Shown here one piece after another: positions 26,758-34,900 of a DNA stretch of 64,000 nt; position 1 is the stretch's first letter; every line of letters starts with the position of its first letter. Origin of the DNA: Paenibacillus sp. JZ16. Its GTDB lineage: Bacteria > Bacillota > Bacilli > Paenibacillales > Paenibacillaceae. The position numbers were made by a program, and so were the translations under genes. Location of the stretch: the NCBI RefSeq assembly GCF_015326965.1, contig NZ_CP017659.1:7143001-7207000 (forward strand), given 5' to 3'. The notes beneath the pieces were generated by a model. That model was not told where the DNA came from. It worked only from the letters and a program-made list of their open reading frames with translations, and ran no database searches.

Positions 26758-27527
26758 TTTCGCTACAGCATTTGTCGCTCGTCAGAGGGAGCCGTCAGAT
26801 TCTGGATGATGTTAGTATCAAGATGAAGCCGGGACAGAACTGGGCCATCTTGGGCAGGAACGGATCAGGCAAAACGACGCTGCTGGAAATGATGACAGGA
26901 TATATGTTTCCTTCCAGCGGGCGTGTGGAGGTCCTTGGCCATGTTTACGGACAATGCGACGTTCGTGAGGTCCGCAAATCGATCGGCTATATTAGCCAGT
27001 CGTTATTGGAGAAATTGACGCTGAGCGACCCGGTCTGGGAGGTTGTGGCAACAGGGGCTTACGCCTTTCTGCGCTTCTACCAAGACATACCGGAAGAGGC
27101 CAGGAACCAGGCCCATGCCCTGTTGAACGAAATGAATTTCGGCCATCTGGCGGAGCAGCCTCTCGGAATATTGTCACAAGGTGAACGTAAAAAGGTAATG
27201 CTGGCACGCTCCCTCATGGCCGATCCGAAGATTCTGATTATGGATGAACCGTGTGCGGGCCTGGATTTGTATGAACGGGAGAAGATGCTGCAGGAGATTG
27301 ACAAGCTGAGGCAGCGCGAAATTACGGTTGTGTATGTCACGCATCATATCGAGGAGATTGTCCCTTTATTTACTCATGTGGCGCTCATGAAAGACGGCCG
27401 CTTAACGGGTGCGGGAACAAAAGAAGACGTATTAAACCATGAACTTATCAAACAAACTTATGATATCGACGCTCAGCTGGAATGGGATGGCGGACGTCCC
27501 TGGATCAAAGTTATTTCTGGAGGTTAA
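26754..27527 (+). CDS. ABC transporter ATP-binding protein (YlmA/ModF-like)
   Basis: A 257-residue single nucleotide-binding domain with Walker A GRNGSGKTT, the Q-loop in IGYISQSLL, signature LSQGERKKV, Walker B ILIMDEP and the switch His in YVTHH. It resembles the YlmA/ModF type. No permease or binding protein is adjacent, so it may work with a distant permease or not transport at all. It overlaps the thioredoxin gene by 4 bases. Confidence 0.9.
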   Translation: MISLQHLSLVRGSRQILDDVSIKMKPGQNWAILGRNGSGKTTLLEMMTGYMFPSSGRVEVLGHVYGQCDVREVRKSIGYISQSLLEKLTLSDPVWEVVATGAYAFLRFYQDIPEEARNQAHALLNEMNFGHLAEQPLGILSQGERKKVMLARSLMADPKILIMDEPCAGLDLYEREKMLQEIDKLRQREITVVYVTHHIEEIVPLFTHVALMKDGRLTGAGTKEDVLNHELIKQTYDIDAQLEWDGGRPWIKVISGG

Positions 27528-27532
27528 TCCGT

Positions 27533-28609
27533 TTGGATGAATTAAATGTTATGCAAGAGCTTGAGGAACAGAATCAAAGTCATCGGGATTTTCACAGCAA
27601 GTGGGTATGTACGGCAAACCATGGGTTTGCTCCTTACGCCCAAGAAGAGCTGCGCCGGATGTTTGGCAGTATAAAGAGCACGATGATGATACCGGGTGAG
27701 GTGTTTTTGGCGACAGTCGGCAGCTCCGAAGATGAGGCGAAGCGGCTGATTACGTCTTCCCCGCCTATTTTTCTGCGGCATTTGTTTCCGGTACATCTGG
27801 AGGTGACAGCCGATACCGCTGACGATGCACTGCATGCTGTCGTTGAGCATGTCATGAAGCGGGAGGAAATCGGCCGCAGCCGTGTATCCATCCAGATCCG
27901 AAAGACGGAGAACAGCTCGTGGAAGGAAAACCCCGCGGCCCTTCGGGATGAATTACAGCATCGCTTGGCTGCGCTAGAACTTGAATACACGGTACAGGCA
28001 CCGGAGTGGATCATTTCACTATTCGCTGCCGACAGTGTCTGGTATGTGGGCGTGTCACGGCCGGAGGACAACCTGTCGGATTGGAACGGAGGCGCCGTCC
28101 GCTTTCAGCGGGAAGAGGGACAAATCTCAAGAGCCAAATTCAAGCTCCTTGAGGCGGAGAAGCAGTTCGGAATTCCGTTTGATTCCTTCCGCAAGGCTGT
28201 CGATATCGGAGCAGCGCCTGGCGGATGGACCTCCTTTTTATTGGAGCGCGGCCTGCAAGTTACGGCCATTGATCCGGCGAAAATGCACCCATCCCTCGAT
28301 GGTCACAAAAACCTCCGCGTGATTCACAAGAATGCAGCGGACGTATCGTTTAGAGATTCTGAGTTTGACCTGTTGGTGTGTGATATGAGCTGGAGTCCTA
28401 AACTAATGGCCAGAATGGTAACCGGGCTGCTGCACAGTCTTCAGACGGGCGGCACTGCTGTCATTACGGTTAAGCTGCTGACTAAGAAACCGATGGCGCT
28501 GGTGAAAGAGATCATGTCGGTGTTTGAAGAGTCCAGAATGCAGATTCAGGGAGCAAAGCAGCTGTTCCACAATCGGGACGAGATTACGCTTTATATGATT
28601 AAGTATTAA
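27533..28609 (+). CDS. RlmM/FtsJ-like SAM-dependent RNA methyltransferase
   Basis: A 358-residue protein with an N-terminal THUMP-like region (about 10-150) and a C-terminal FtsJ-type methyltransferase domain. The SAM loop is VDIGAAPGGWTSFLLERG, preceded by SRAKFKLLEAEKQFG, with CDMSW as the later acidic motif. The layout matches RlmM, which methylates a ribose in 23S rRNA; the conserved Lys residues of the KDKE tetrad appear in SRAKFKL and VITVKL. I chose TTG at 27533 because GGAGG (27519-27523) is 9 bases upstream. It is the last gene of the repair operon. Confidence 0.8.
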   Translation: MDELNVMQELEEQNQSHRDFHSKWVCTANHGFAPYAQEELRRMFGSIKSTMMIPGEVFLATVGSSEDEAKRLITSSPPIFLRHLFPVHLEVTADTADDALHAVVEHVMKREEIGRSRVSIQIRKTENSSWKENPAALRDELQHRLAALELEYTVQAPEWIISLFAADSVWYVGVSRPEDNLSDWNGGAVRFQREEGQISRAKFKLLEAEKQFGIPFDSFRKAVDIGAAPGGWTSFLLERGLQVTAIDPAKMHPSLDGHKNLRVIHKNAADVSFRDSEFDLLVCDMSWSPKLMARMVTGLLHSLQTGGTAVITVKLLTKKPMALVKEIMSVFEESRMQIQGAKQLFHNRDEITLYMIKY

Positions 28610-28617
28610 AAAACTCT

Positions 28618-28646
28618 TTACAAGTCAATGTATCTTGTTCTATAAT
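28618..28646 (+). promoter_or_regulatory. Sigma-A promoter upstream of the Tad-like operon
   Basis: TTACAA, a 17-base spacer and a perfect TATAAT, starting just 9 bases after the methyltransferase stop. It drives transcription into the hairpin at 28676-28735. Confidence 0.7.
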
Positions 28647-28675
28647 GATTCCAAAATTAACCAACGACAACGATA

Positions 28676-28735
28676 GGGAAAGCATCCCGCTATTCATCAC
28701 GATTCAGTGATGTGGCGGAGTGCTTTCCTTTTTTT
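28676..28735 (+). terminator. Strong terminator hairpin between the promoter and the kinase gene
   Basis: Outer stem GGAAAGCA with TGCTTTCC, inner CCGC/GCGG, apical ATCAC/GTGAT around GATTCA, then T7. It is an effective terminator or attenuator and lies 35 bases before the kinase start. Confidence 0.85.
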
Positions 28736-28769
28736 GTTGTGTTTGTAAGTCAGGGGAGAGGGCGTTGAA

Positions 28770-30236
28770 ATGAATCAGCCTTGCAGATTAGTACATGGGG
28801 AAGTGTTGGGCGAGCGTTACGTGATTGACCGCGTGATCGGTGAAGGGGGCATGAGTTGTGTATATCTGGCCGAGGATCTGAAGCTGCCCGGGAAGAAATG
28901 GGCAGTGAAGGAGAGTTTGTCTGAACCCGGTATGCAGCGCACCGTTCAGGACGAGGCACAACTTCTGATTAAACTCAGTCACCCGCGTCTGCCGCGCATT
29001 GTCGATTTTTTTCATGCACAGGCTACCGGCTACACCTATTTAGTTATGGATTATATTCAGGGCATGACATTGGAGAAGTACTTTCGGGGATATCGAGGGA
29101 ATGTGAATCCGGACTTCATCATGGAACTGACGGAGCAACTGCTGGATGTTCTGGAGTATCTCCATAATCACGAACCTCAGGTTGTATTCCGGGATTTAAA
29201 GCCATCAAACATTATGCTGACCGATCAGCTGGAGGTTCGACTCATCGATTTTGGAATCGCCAGAAGCTATAAACAAGAGAGTGGGGAGGATACCGTCAAG
29301 CTGGGCACGGTTGGATTTGCGGCGCCGGAGCAATACGGAGGTAGGCAAAGCGATGCGAGATCGGACCTGTATGGGCTTGGAGCGCTTCTGCTTTATCTCT
29401 CAACCGGCGGTAAATTCAGTGAATGGATAACGGGCGTGGAGCGACATATCCGTGGCGATTTGCCAAGAGAACTTGTACCCGTTATTCGAAAGCTGCTGCA
29501 ATATGCTCCGGAGCATCGATATCAATCCGCGGCAGAAGTTCGTTCAGCGCTCAGTCGGCATCAGCCGATCACTGCGAATATATCAAGTGCTCAGTCCAAC
29601 ACGCTAGCCGGGACGCTTGTGACAGCCGTATTGGGGGCATCATCCGGTGCAGGAACAACCCATAGCTGTATCGCATTCGGGCATTACTTGGCTTCAAGGT
29701 ACGGGAAGGTAGCGATCGTAGAAATGAGCGCAAAATCTACCGCCTTTACCCGGATTCAGGAAATTGCCGAGGGCGGGAAGCTGGGGTCTATCCGAAAGTT
29801 CGAAATCAACGGGATTCACTTTTGGCGGCAAACAGCCAGAACGGAAGTTATTTCGCTGCTCGGGGGCAGTTACGATGCGGTGGTGTTGGATTTGGGAGCA
29901 TACCGGGACAGCGAACGGCTCGAGGAGTTTCTTCGGGCCGATCTCCCTATCGTTATCGGATCAGGAGCGGAGTGGCGACAGCATGATGTGGTAACGCTGG
30001 CCCGGATGCTGTCAAGACATCCTCAGCCGGCCAGGATCTACGCACTGCCACTTGCTGGGGAAGAAACGATTCAAGAGATGAGAAGAACGCTAGGAACGAA
30101 TAGAGTTCATTCCTTGCCCCTGCAATTGGACCCGTTTGAATTGCCTGACAGCAGCCGGGAGGCATTTGCACAGTTATTTCTGGATTACCTGCCGCGGGCA
30201 GAAAGGAAGCGAAGATTCAGGTTTCTAAAGAATTAA
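28770..30236 (+). CDS. Ser/Thr protein kinase fused to a degenerate MinD-like domain
   Basis: A 488-residue cytoplasmic protein. Residues about 17-275 are a Hanks-type kinase: glycine loop GEGGMSCVY, ATP lysine Lys47, catalytic Asp142 in FRDLKPSN (Phe replaces the usual His), and Asp160 in DFG, with APEQYG in the activation segment. Residues about 285-480 look like a MinD/ParA ATPase: VTAVLGASSGAGTTHS at the P-loop place and VVLDLGAY at the Walker B place, but both P-loop lysines are absent (Ser291, Thr296), so it probably does not hydrolyse ATP. There is no membrane segment and no PASTA domain, unlike PrkC. It is the first gene of the Tad-like operon. Confidence 0.88.
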   Translation: MNQPCRLVHGEVLGERYVIDRVIGEGGMSCVYLAEDLKLPGKKWAVKESLSEPGMQRTVQDEAQLLIKLSHPRLPRIVDFFHAQATGYTYLVMDYIQGMTLEKYFRGYRGNVNPDFIMELTEQLLDVLEYLHNHEPQVVFRDLKPSNIMLTDQLEVRLIDFGIARSYKQESGEDTVKLGTVGFAAPEQYGGRQSDARSDLYGLGALLLYLSTGGKFSEWITGVERHIRGDLPRELVPVIRKLLQYAPEHRYQSAAEVRSALSRHQPITANISSAQSNTLAGTLVTAVLGASSGAGTTHSCIAFGHYLASRYGKVAIVEMSAKSTAFTRIQEIAEGGKLGSIRKFEINGIHFWRQTARTEVISLLGGSYDAVVLDLGAYRDSERLEEFLRADLPIVIGSGAEWRQHDVVTLARMLSRHPQPARIYALPLAGEETIQEMRRTLGTNRVHSLPLQLDPFELPDSSREAFAQLFLDYLPRAERKRRFRFLKN

Positions 30237-30264
30237 CTGCATATGAACTGAAGGAGATGAAGCA

Positions 30265-31374
30265 ATGCCAATTATCAGGAGGCGCAGCCGCAAACTGATA
30301 TTTGCTGGCTTAGCCGGCGCAGCCGTAACAGGTGCCGTATGTGCCGGCGCAATGTTGTATTATGTGCACGGCTATAAAGAGCAGCAGAGTATAGAGCGTA
30401 CTAAATACGAGCAGCGAATCAAGGAGCTTGAAGAGACGCAGCTTCAGCAGCTCAATTCAATGAAGGTTGCATGGGTCCCGTTAAAAGATATTCCGCCTGG
30501 TCATTTCATCGATGCAAAGGATATTAAGGAAGTGCGTTTGCCTGATGACGGTTCTTCCGGCAATCTGTTCTCGGTCAAGGAAGAGATTGCCGGGAAGGGG
30601 GCCAAGATCGAGCTGCTGCAGGGAACACCGATTACCCGCTCGATGCTCTTTGAAGAAGAGCCGACACCGTCCGATCTTCGTCATCGGGAGATGAAGTCCG
30701 TATATCTGCCAAGCAATTTACGCCAAGGGGACGTGATCGATGTAAGGGTTCAGTTTCCAAGCGGACAGGATTACATCATTTTATCCAAGAAGAAGATCGA
30801 CAGGCTTCAAAATCCGGCGTTTTGGACAACGTTAAGCGAACGGGAGATTTTATTGCTTTCCAGCGCTTTGGTGGATGCTTATCTGCATAATGCCACGCTC
30901 TATGCACTCACCTATGTAGAGCCGGAACTTCAAGAGAGAGCAATACCTAATTATCCTCCGAACGCTGAAGTAACGAAGCTGATTGCAAGCAACCCGAATA
31001 TTGTGAAGAAAGCCGAGAAGTTTTTCGAAGTTACGCTGCGAAACACGCTGGAAGAGGATTTAAGCAAGCTTCAGCCGAATCAGCAGGCACAGGTATCCGA
31101 CATGCATCACAACTCCATCTTCGCTAGTGGGGCAAGAAGTCCAGACTCCTGGAGTCCTGCGTCCAATTTAAGCTCCCAAACGAAATCTTCAACGGATACA
31201 AAACGGAATACTGCTGACATCCGTCTTGACGACGAGGCAAATACAGAGACTCCGCTCCGTGAAGAGCGGGATTCAGAAGCGGAGCAGATTCTGGGATCAT
31301 CCGGACCGCCAGAAGCCGAGGCGGGCAGTGATAAGGAATCAGAAGAAGCGGAGTTGATATTCTCAAGTCCTTAG
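30265..31374 (+). CDS. CpaB/SAF-domain pilus assembly-like protein
   Basis: A 369-residue protein with a basic N-terminus, one membrane helix (about 11-33), a short coiled coil (about 38-60, EQQSIERTKYEQRIKELEE) and an SAF domain (VPLKDIPPGHFIDAKDI, then GKGAKIELLQGTPITRSML) as in CpaB/RcpC of Tad pili and FlgA. The last 100 residues are Ser- and acid-rich and probably disordered. In double-membrane bacteria CpaB works with the secretin; here there is no outer membrane, so it may organise the pilus path through the wall. It lies 28 bases after the kinase gene. Confidence 0.8.
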   Translation: MPIIRRRSRKLIFAGLAGAAVTGAVCAGAMLYYVHGYKEQQSIERTKYEQRIKELEETQLQQLNSMKVAWVPLKDIPPGHFIDAKDIKEVRLPDDGSSGNLFSVKEEIAGKGAKIELLQGTPITRSMLFEEEPTPSDLRHREMKSVYLPSNLRQGDVIDVRVQFPSGQDYIILSKKKIDRLQNPAFWTTLSEREILLLSSALVDAYLHNATLYALTYVEPELQERAIPNYPPNAEVTKLIASNPNIVKKAEKFFEVTLRNTLEEDLSKLQPNQQAQVSDMHHNSIFASGARSPDSWSPASNLSSQTKSSTDTKRNTADIRLDDEANTETPLREERDSEAEQILGSSGPPEAEAGSDKESEEAELIFSSP

Positions 31375-31429
31375 TAAAGACAAAGCTAAGCCCTAAGAAC
31401 AGATGAGCAATTGAAGGAGTGTAATCAAA

Positions 31430-32137
31430 GTGAAGACGTGGATATTTACAGGTATCTGTGATAAGAGCGACATGCTCCTCTATATGTGCAAAATATTAGC
31501 CAATGGAGACAATAGGGTACTGCTCGTGGATGGTGCGATGGATGCGAAGTACAAACATTGCATAGGCGTGATGCACCCGAAGTTGCCGGTTATGGAGTTT
31601 GCCGGATTCGACGTGGCAACCGGATTTGAGAATTATACTTCGCTCATGGACTATCTGGAAGAAGCAGACGAGAAGAAGTACGACTATATCGTCATGGACG
31701 TGGAGAAGTCGGAATTCCTGGACAAGATGCAGTGGGATACAGCAGATGCCCATGTTTGGGTTAGCGGGTTCGAGGTAACCGGACTGCGCAAGAGTACGGC
31801 TTTGCTTGATGAACTAAGAGCCGCAAGAACAGATGATCCGCTCCCTCCTTTCCATCGGGTATATGTTCAGGTCATTGAAGATTTGATGGATGAGTCCTAT
31901 ATAGAAGGTTATCTGGAAGACAGCCGGATTCAGTGGCTGGGTCCTCCCGTGAAAATGCCGTGGGATGAATTGTTCTTCGCCTTGAAAATAAAAAATGAAC
32001 ATGCAGGAAGACTGGGTATCAAGCCATTATCCAGACAGTATAAACGATCGCTTACCGAACTTCTCCGCCTGTTAACGGAAATGGAGCAGCGGCATATTCG
32101 CCGGGCACTTCGGCAAGCAGGAAGGAGGCATGCATGA
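31430..32137 (+). CDS. TadZ/MinD-like protein without a P-loop
   Basis: A 235-residue protein. The beginning (KTWIFTGICDKSDMLLYMCK, then NRVLLVDGAMDAKY) has the beta-strand, loop and helix rhythm of a MinD/ParA ATPase, with LLVDG at the A' place, but no glycine-rich P-loop. YDYIVMDVEKSEF fits the Walker B strand. It could be a pseudo-ATPase that places the machine, as TadZ does in Tad pili. The similarity is weak, so this is inference from pattern and context. It overlaps the next gene by 4 bases. Confidence 0.6.
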   Translation: MKTWIFTGICDKSDMLLYMCKILANGDNRVLLVDGAMDAKYKHCIGVMHPKLPVMEFAGFDVATGFENYTSLMDYLEEADEKKYDYIVMDVEKSEFLDKMQWDTADAHVWVSGFEVTGLRKSTALLDELRAARTDDPLPPFHRVYVQVIEDLMDESYIEGYLEDSRIQWLGPPVKMPWDELFFALKIKNEHAGRLGIKPLSRQYKRSLTELLRLLTEMEQRHIRRALRQAGRRHA

Positions 32138-33003
32138 GTCTGATTGCTGTATGGAGTCCCTTGAAAAGCGGCAGCGGCAGTACGATGCTGGCCTCGAGTT
32201 TACCTATCGTATTGGCGTTTGAATATCAGGTCAAAGTGCTGCTCGCCCATGGTGGACATGCAGGGGAGCGAGTGGAACAAGCTTTTTCCTTTAAGCAGGA
32301 ATCATTTGATTTTATGACAGCATTTCAAGATACCGGAATGGATGCCTTGGAAAGACTTTGTACAAGCGGGAGGCTGAACCCGGAGAATGTACGCAATTAT
32401 ACTTTGCCGCTCCTGTCTGATCGGCTAGATCTTTTATGTGGACCGAAACTAATGTCCGCCGATGATATACAGACCACAAGCAGTGCGGAGGACAGAAAAC
32501 AGGCGGAACTTATGACCAGAGTTATGGAGTTCTCCAAGCGAAGTTACGACGTCACGGTGGCCGATGCAGGTAATGGAGATCCGGGAGCGGTAGATCGCGC
32601 GATACTTCAAGCTGCCGACTTCATCGTGGTTGGTTTGAATCAAAATTTGCATGTACTGGAGAATAAGCTTGAACAGGAGGGGCTACCCCCTGAACTGAAG
32701 GACAAGGCAAGCCTATATATCGTCGGCAAATATGACCGGGAGAGCCATTGTACACTGCAAAATATCAAGCGCCGCTTTGGCATCAAAACGACGGTGCTTG
32801 GTGTTCCATATTGTTCCGGCATGACGGATGCATGGAATATGCGCTCCGTTATGCCTTATATGCAGCGAAGTCGGAGAGGCGCTGACCTGAAACGGATGAG
32901 CTCACTGTATGTTGCCGTTTGTAACTTGGCGGATGCCGCGGCTGAACATCTTGGTCTTCCTTCCGGCGGTTCGAAAGCGGGAGGCCAGCATGCTCTTGGG
33001 TAA
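32134..33003 (+). CDS. TadZ/CpaE-like ParA-family protein
   Basis: A 289-residue protein with the MinD/ParA core. At the P-loop it reads SPLKSGSGSTM: the deviant signature lysine is kept (Lys11), but the phosphate-binding lysine is Ser16. YDVTVADAGNGDPG is at the switch/Walker B place and ADFIVVGLNQN matches the later ParA strand. CpaE/TadZ proteins localise Tad pili at the pole. ATP binding is possible, hydrolysis doubtful. It overlaps both neighbours (4 and 14 bases). Confidence 0.75.
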   Translation: MSLIAVWSPLKSGSGSTMLASSLPIVLAFEYQVKVLLAHGGHAGERVEQAFSFKQESFDFMTAFQDTGMDALERLCTSGRLNPENVRNYTLPLLSDRLDLLCGPKLMSADDIQTTSSAEDRKQAELMTRVMEFSKRSYDVTVADAGNGDPGAVDRAILQAADFIVVGLNQNLHVLENKLEQEGLPPELKDKASLYIVGKYDRESHCTLQNIKRRFGIKTTVLGVPYCSGMTDAWNMRSVMPYMQRSRRGADLKRMSSLYVAVCNLADAAAEHLGLPSGGSKAGGQHALG

Positions 33004-34900
33004 TTCCTTTAATACGATATGGATCATCATCATTATTTTGTTTGTACTGCTGTTTGTATATCTGCGTTATTTGGATACCCGAAAACCGACCGCTGCTATT
33101 TCGCGGGGGTCCGACCCTTATTCTCTTGAAGCCATGACTGCGTTTGTTAAAGAAAGCCTCCATCAGCTGACGCACAGCCAGTTGTCTGATTTAGGGCTGC
33201 ATGAAGAGGAGTATCGCCGAAGGCTGAACAAGCGAAGTGAATTGAGAAGTGCCCTCAAGGGCTGCGTATCCGGAGATGTGCTGGATAAAGCTTATGTAAA
33301 GGATTTTTTAAAGCAGCTGCTGGTCAGAGATCTGGGTTTGAACGAGTCCAACATTCATGCGGCCATTCCATTCGAAAACCTGACCGAGTTAACAGCCCAG
33401 GATCAATTCGAGATCATCTTATACCTGTATAAGCAGAGGCACGGAGAGAATGCTTTATCCGTACTTCTTGAGACGTATGATCTTGCAGGGCCTCGCGTGA
33501 TTCCCGGTTATGGAGAGGGCAGCGTATATGCGGTAACCGCAGAGGATATTGCGTATATCTATGAGTCAGAGCAGCGACCGCTCTTGTTTCCGGAGAAGCT
33601 TGATATCGTCGTTCAGCGCATTTATCAGCAGTACAAAGGCTTTTCCGTCGTGGATGAAATCAGGGATCAACGGATCGACGGGATCAGTGGCGGGGTAAGT
33701 GGCATTTCTGTCAACCGTGACAGCGGACAGGATATCTTTCACGACCAGGATGAGTTTTTGGGGCTTGGCTTTTCAAATATCGAATCACCAGCAACAGGCT
33801 GCGAGAGTGTCTGGATTTTTTATCGAGGGGTGTCGCTGCATCTAGCTTTTTTATCGTTTGGTTCGATGCTGGAACTGAAGAGAGTATGTCAAAACATATA
33901 CAAATACAATCATCCCGGGCAGCTTTCAGAAGCCAGCGGTTATAAAGTGAATGAGATGAAAGATGGCTCCAGGGTCGTTGTGGTTCGGCCCCCGTTTGCC
34001 GAGTCCTGGGCGTTCTTTGTCCGCAAGTTTGATCTGCCCAAGGCTTCGCTTGATCAGTTAATTACGGGAAACGGTTCGGAATTGGTAATCGGTTTGTTGA
34101 GGTATTTAATGAAAGGCAGCCGGATTACGGCAATCACCGGTGCGCAGGGTTCCGGAAAAACAACGCTGCTCATGGCGATGGTGGGTCATATTTATGCCTC
34201 CTATACCCTTCGGGTGCAAGAGATGGCCTTTGAGCTGCATTTAAGGAAAATCTATAGCCGCAGAAATATTCTCAGCTTCAGGGAAACCGAGCATATTAGT
34301 GGGCAGGCCGGTCTGGATCTGCAGAAGAAGACGGACGGTACCGTTAATATTCTTGGTGAGGTTGCCAGTGACGAGGTAGCGTCATGGATGATACAGATGT
34401 CTCAAGTGGCAAGTTTGTTTACCGTGTTTACCCATCATGCCAAGACATTCAAAGACCTTGTACAATCCTTGCGCAACTCCTTGCTCAAGAGCGGCGTTTT
34501 CAGGCAAGAGCATATTGCAGAGCAGCAGGTGGTCAGCGTGATCAACTTTGACATTCATCTAAGAAGAGACGCTTACGGTAACCGCTACATAGAACGTATT
34601 ACAGAGTGCATCCCGGTTGAGAAGGGATCCCTGCCACCATTCGAGGGAACTTCAGAAAAGCGCTGGAAGAACAGTATGGAGGAATATTTTCAGTTAAGTA
34701 CAGAACATATGCGGAGATTGAACGAAGTAAGTTATTTCGTATCTCGTAATGTGATTGAATACCGGGACGGTAGCTATATCGCTGCCGCCAAGTTATCCGA
34801 AAGCAGTGTTCGCGAAATGACGGAGCATATGCATCCGGAAGATGCCGAAGAATTCAGAGTGTTTCTGGCTTCGGGTTGGGGGGAACAAAGTGTCCTCTAA
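32990..34900 (+). CDS. CpaF/TadA-like secretion ATPase with N-terminal membrane anchor
   Basis: A 636-residue motor ATPase of the type II/IV secretion family. An N-terminal helix (about 8-26, IWIIIIILFVLLFVYLRYL) is unusual, since CpaF is normally soluble. The N-domain follows, then the RecA-like domain with Walker A GAQGSGKTT (384-392), Asp box region LRVQEMAFELHLRK, Walker B-like NILGEVASDE and a His segment FTVFTHHAKT. The motor powers pilus assembly with the next gene's product. I start it at ATG 32990, five bases after GGGAGG. Confidence 0.87.
   Translation: MLLGNSFNTIWIIIIILFVLLFVYLRYLDTRKPTAAISRGSDPYSLEAMTAFVKESLHQLTHSQLSDLGLHEEEYRRRLNKRSELRSALKGCVSGDVLDKAYVKDFLKQLLVRDLGLNESNIHAAIPFENLTELTAQDQFEIILYLYKQRHGENALSVLLETYDLAGPRVIPGYGEGSVYAVTAEDIAYIYESEQRPLLFPEKLDIVVQRIYQQYKGFSVVDEIRDQRIDGISGGVSGISVNRDSGQDIFHDQDEFLGLGFSNIESPATGCESVWIFYRGVSLHLAFLSFGSMLELKRVCQNIYKYNHPGQLSEASGYKVNEMKDGSRVVVVRPPFAESWAFFVRKFDLPKASLDQLITGNGSELVIGLLRYLMKGSRITAITGAQGSGKTTLLMAMVGHIYASYTLRVQEMAFELHLRKIYSRRNILSFRETEHISGQAGLDLQKKTDGTVNILGEVASDEVASWMIQMSQVASLFTVFTHHAKTFKDLVQSLRNSLLKSGVFRQEHIAEQQVVSVINFDIHLRRDAYGNRYIERITECIPVEKGSLPPFEGTSEKRWKNSMEEYFQLSTEHMRRLNEVSYFVSRNVIEYRDGSYIAAAKLSESSVREMTEHMHPEDAEEFRVFLASGWGEQSVL

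Noticed and set aside
28770..30236. PrkC-type wall-sensing kinase
   Set aside because: There is no membrane helix and no PASTA repeat; the C-terminal half is MinD-like instead.
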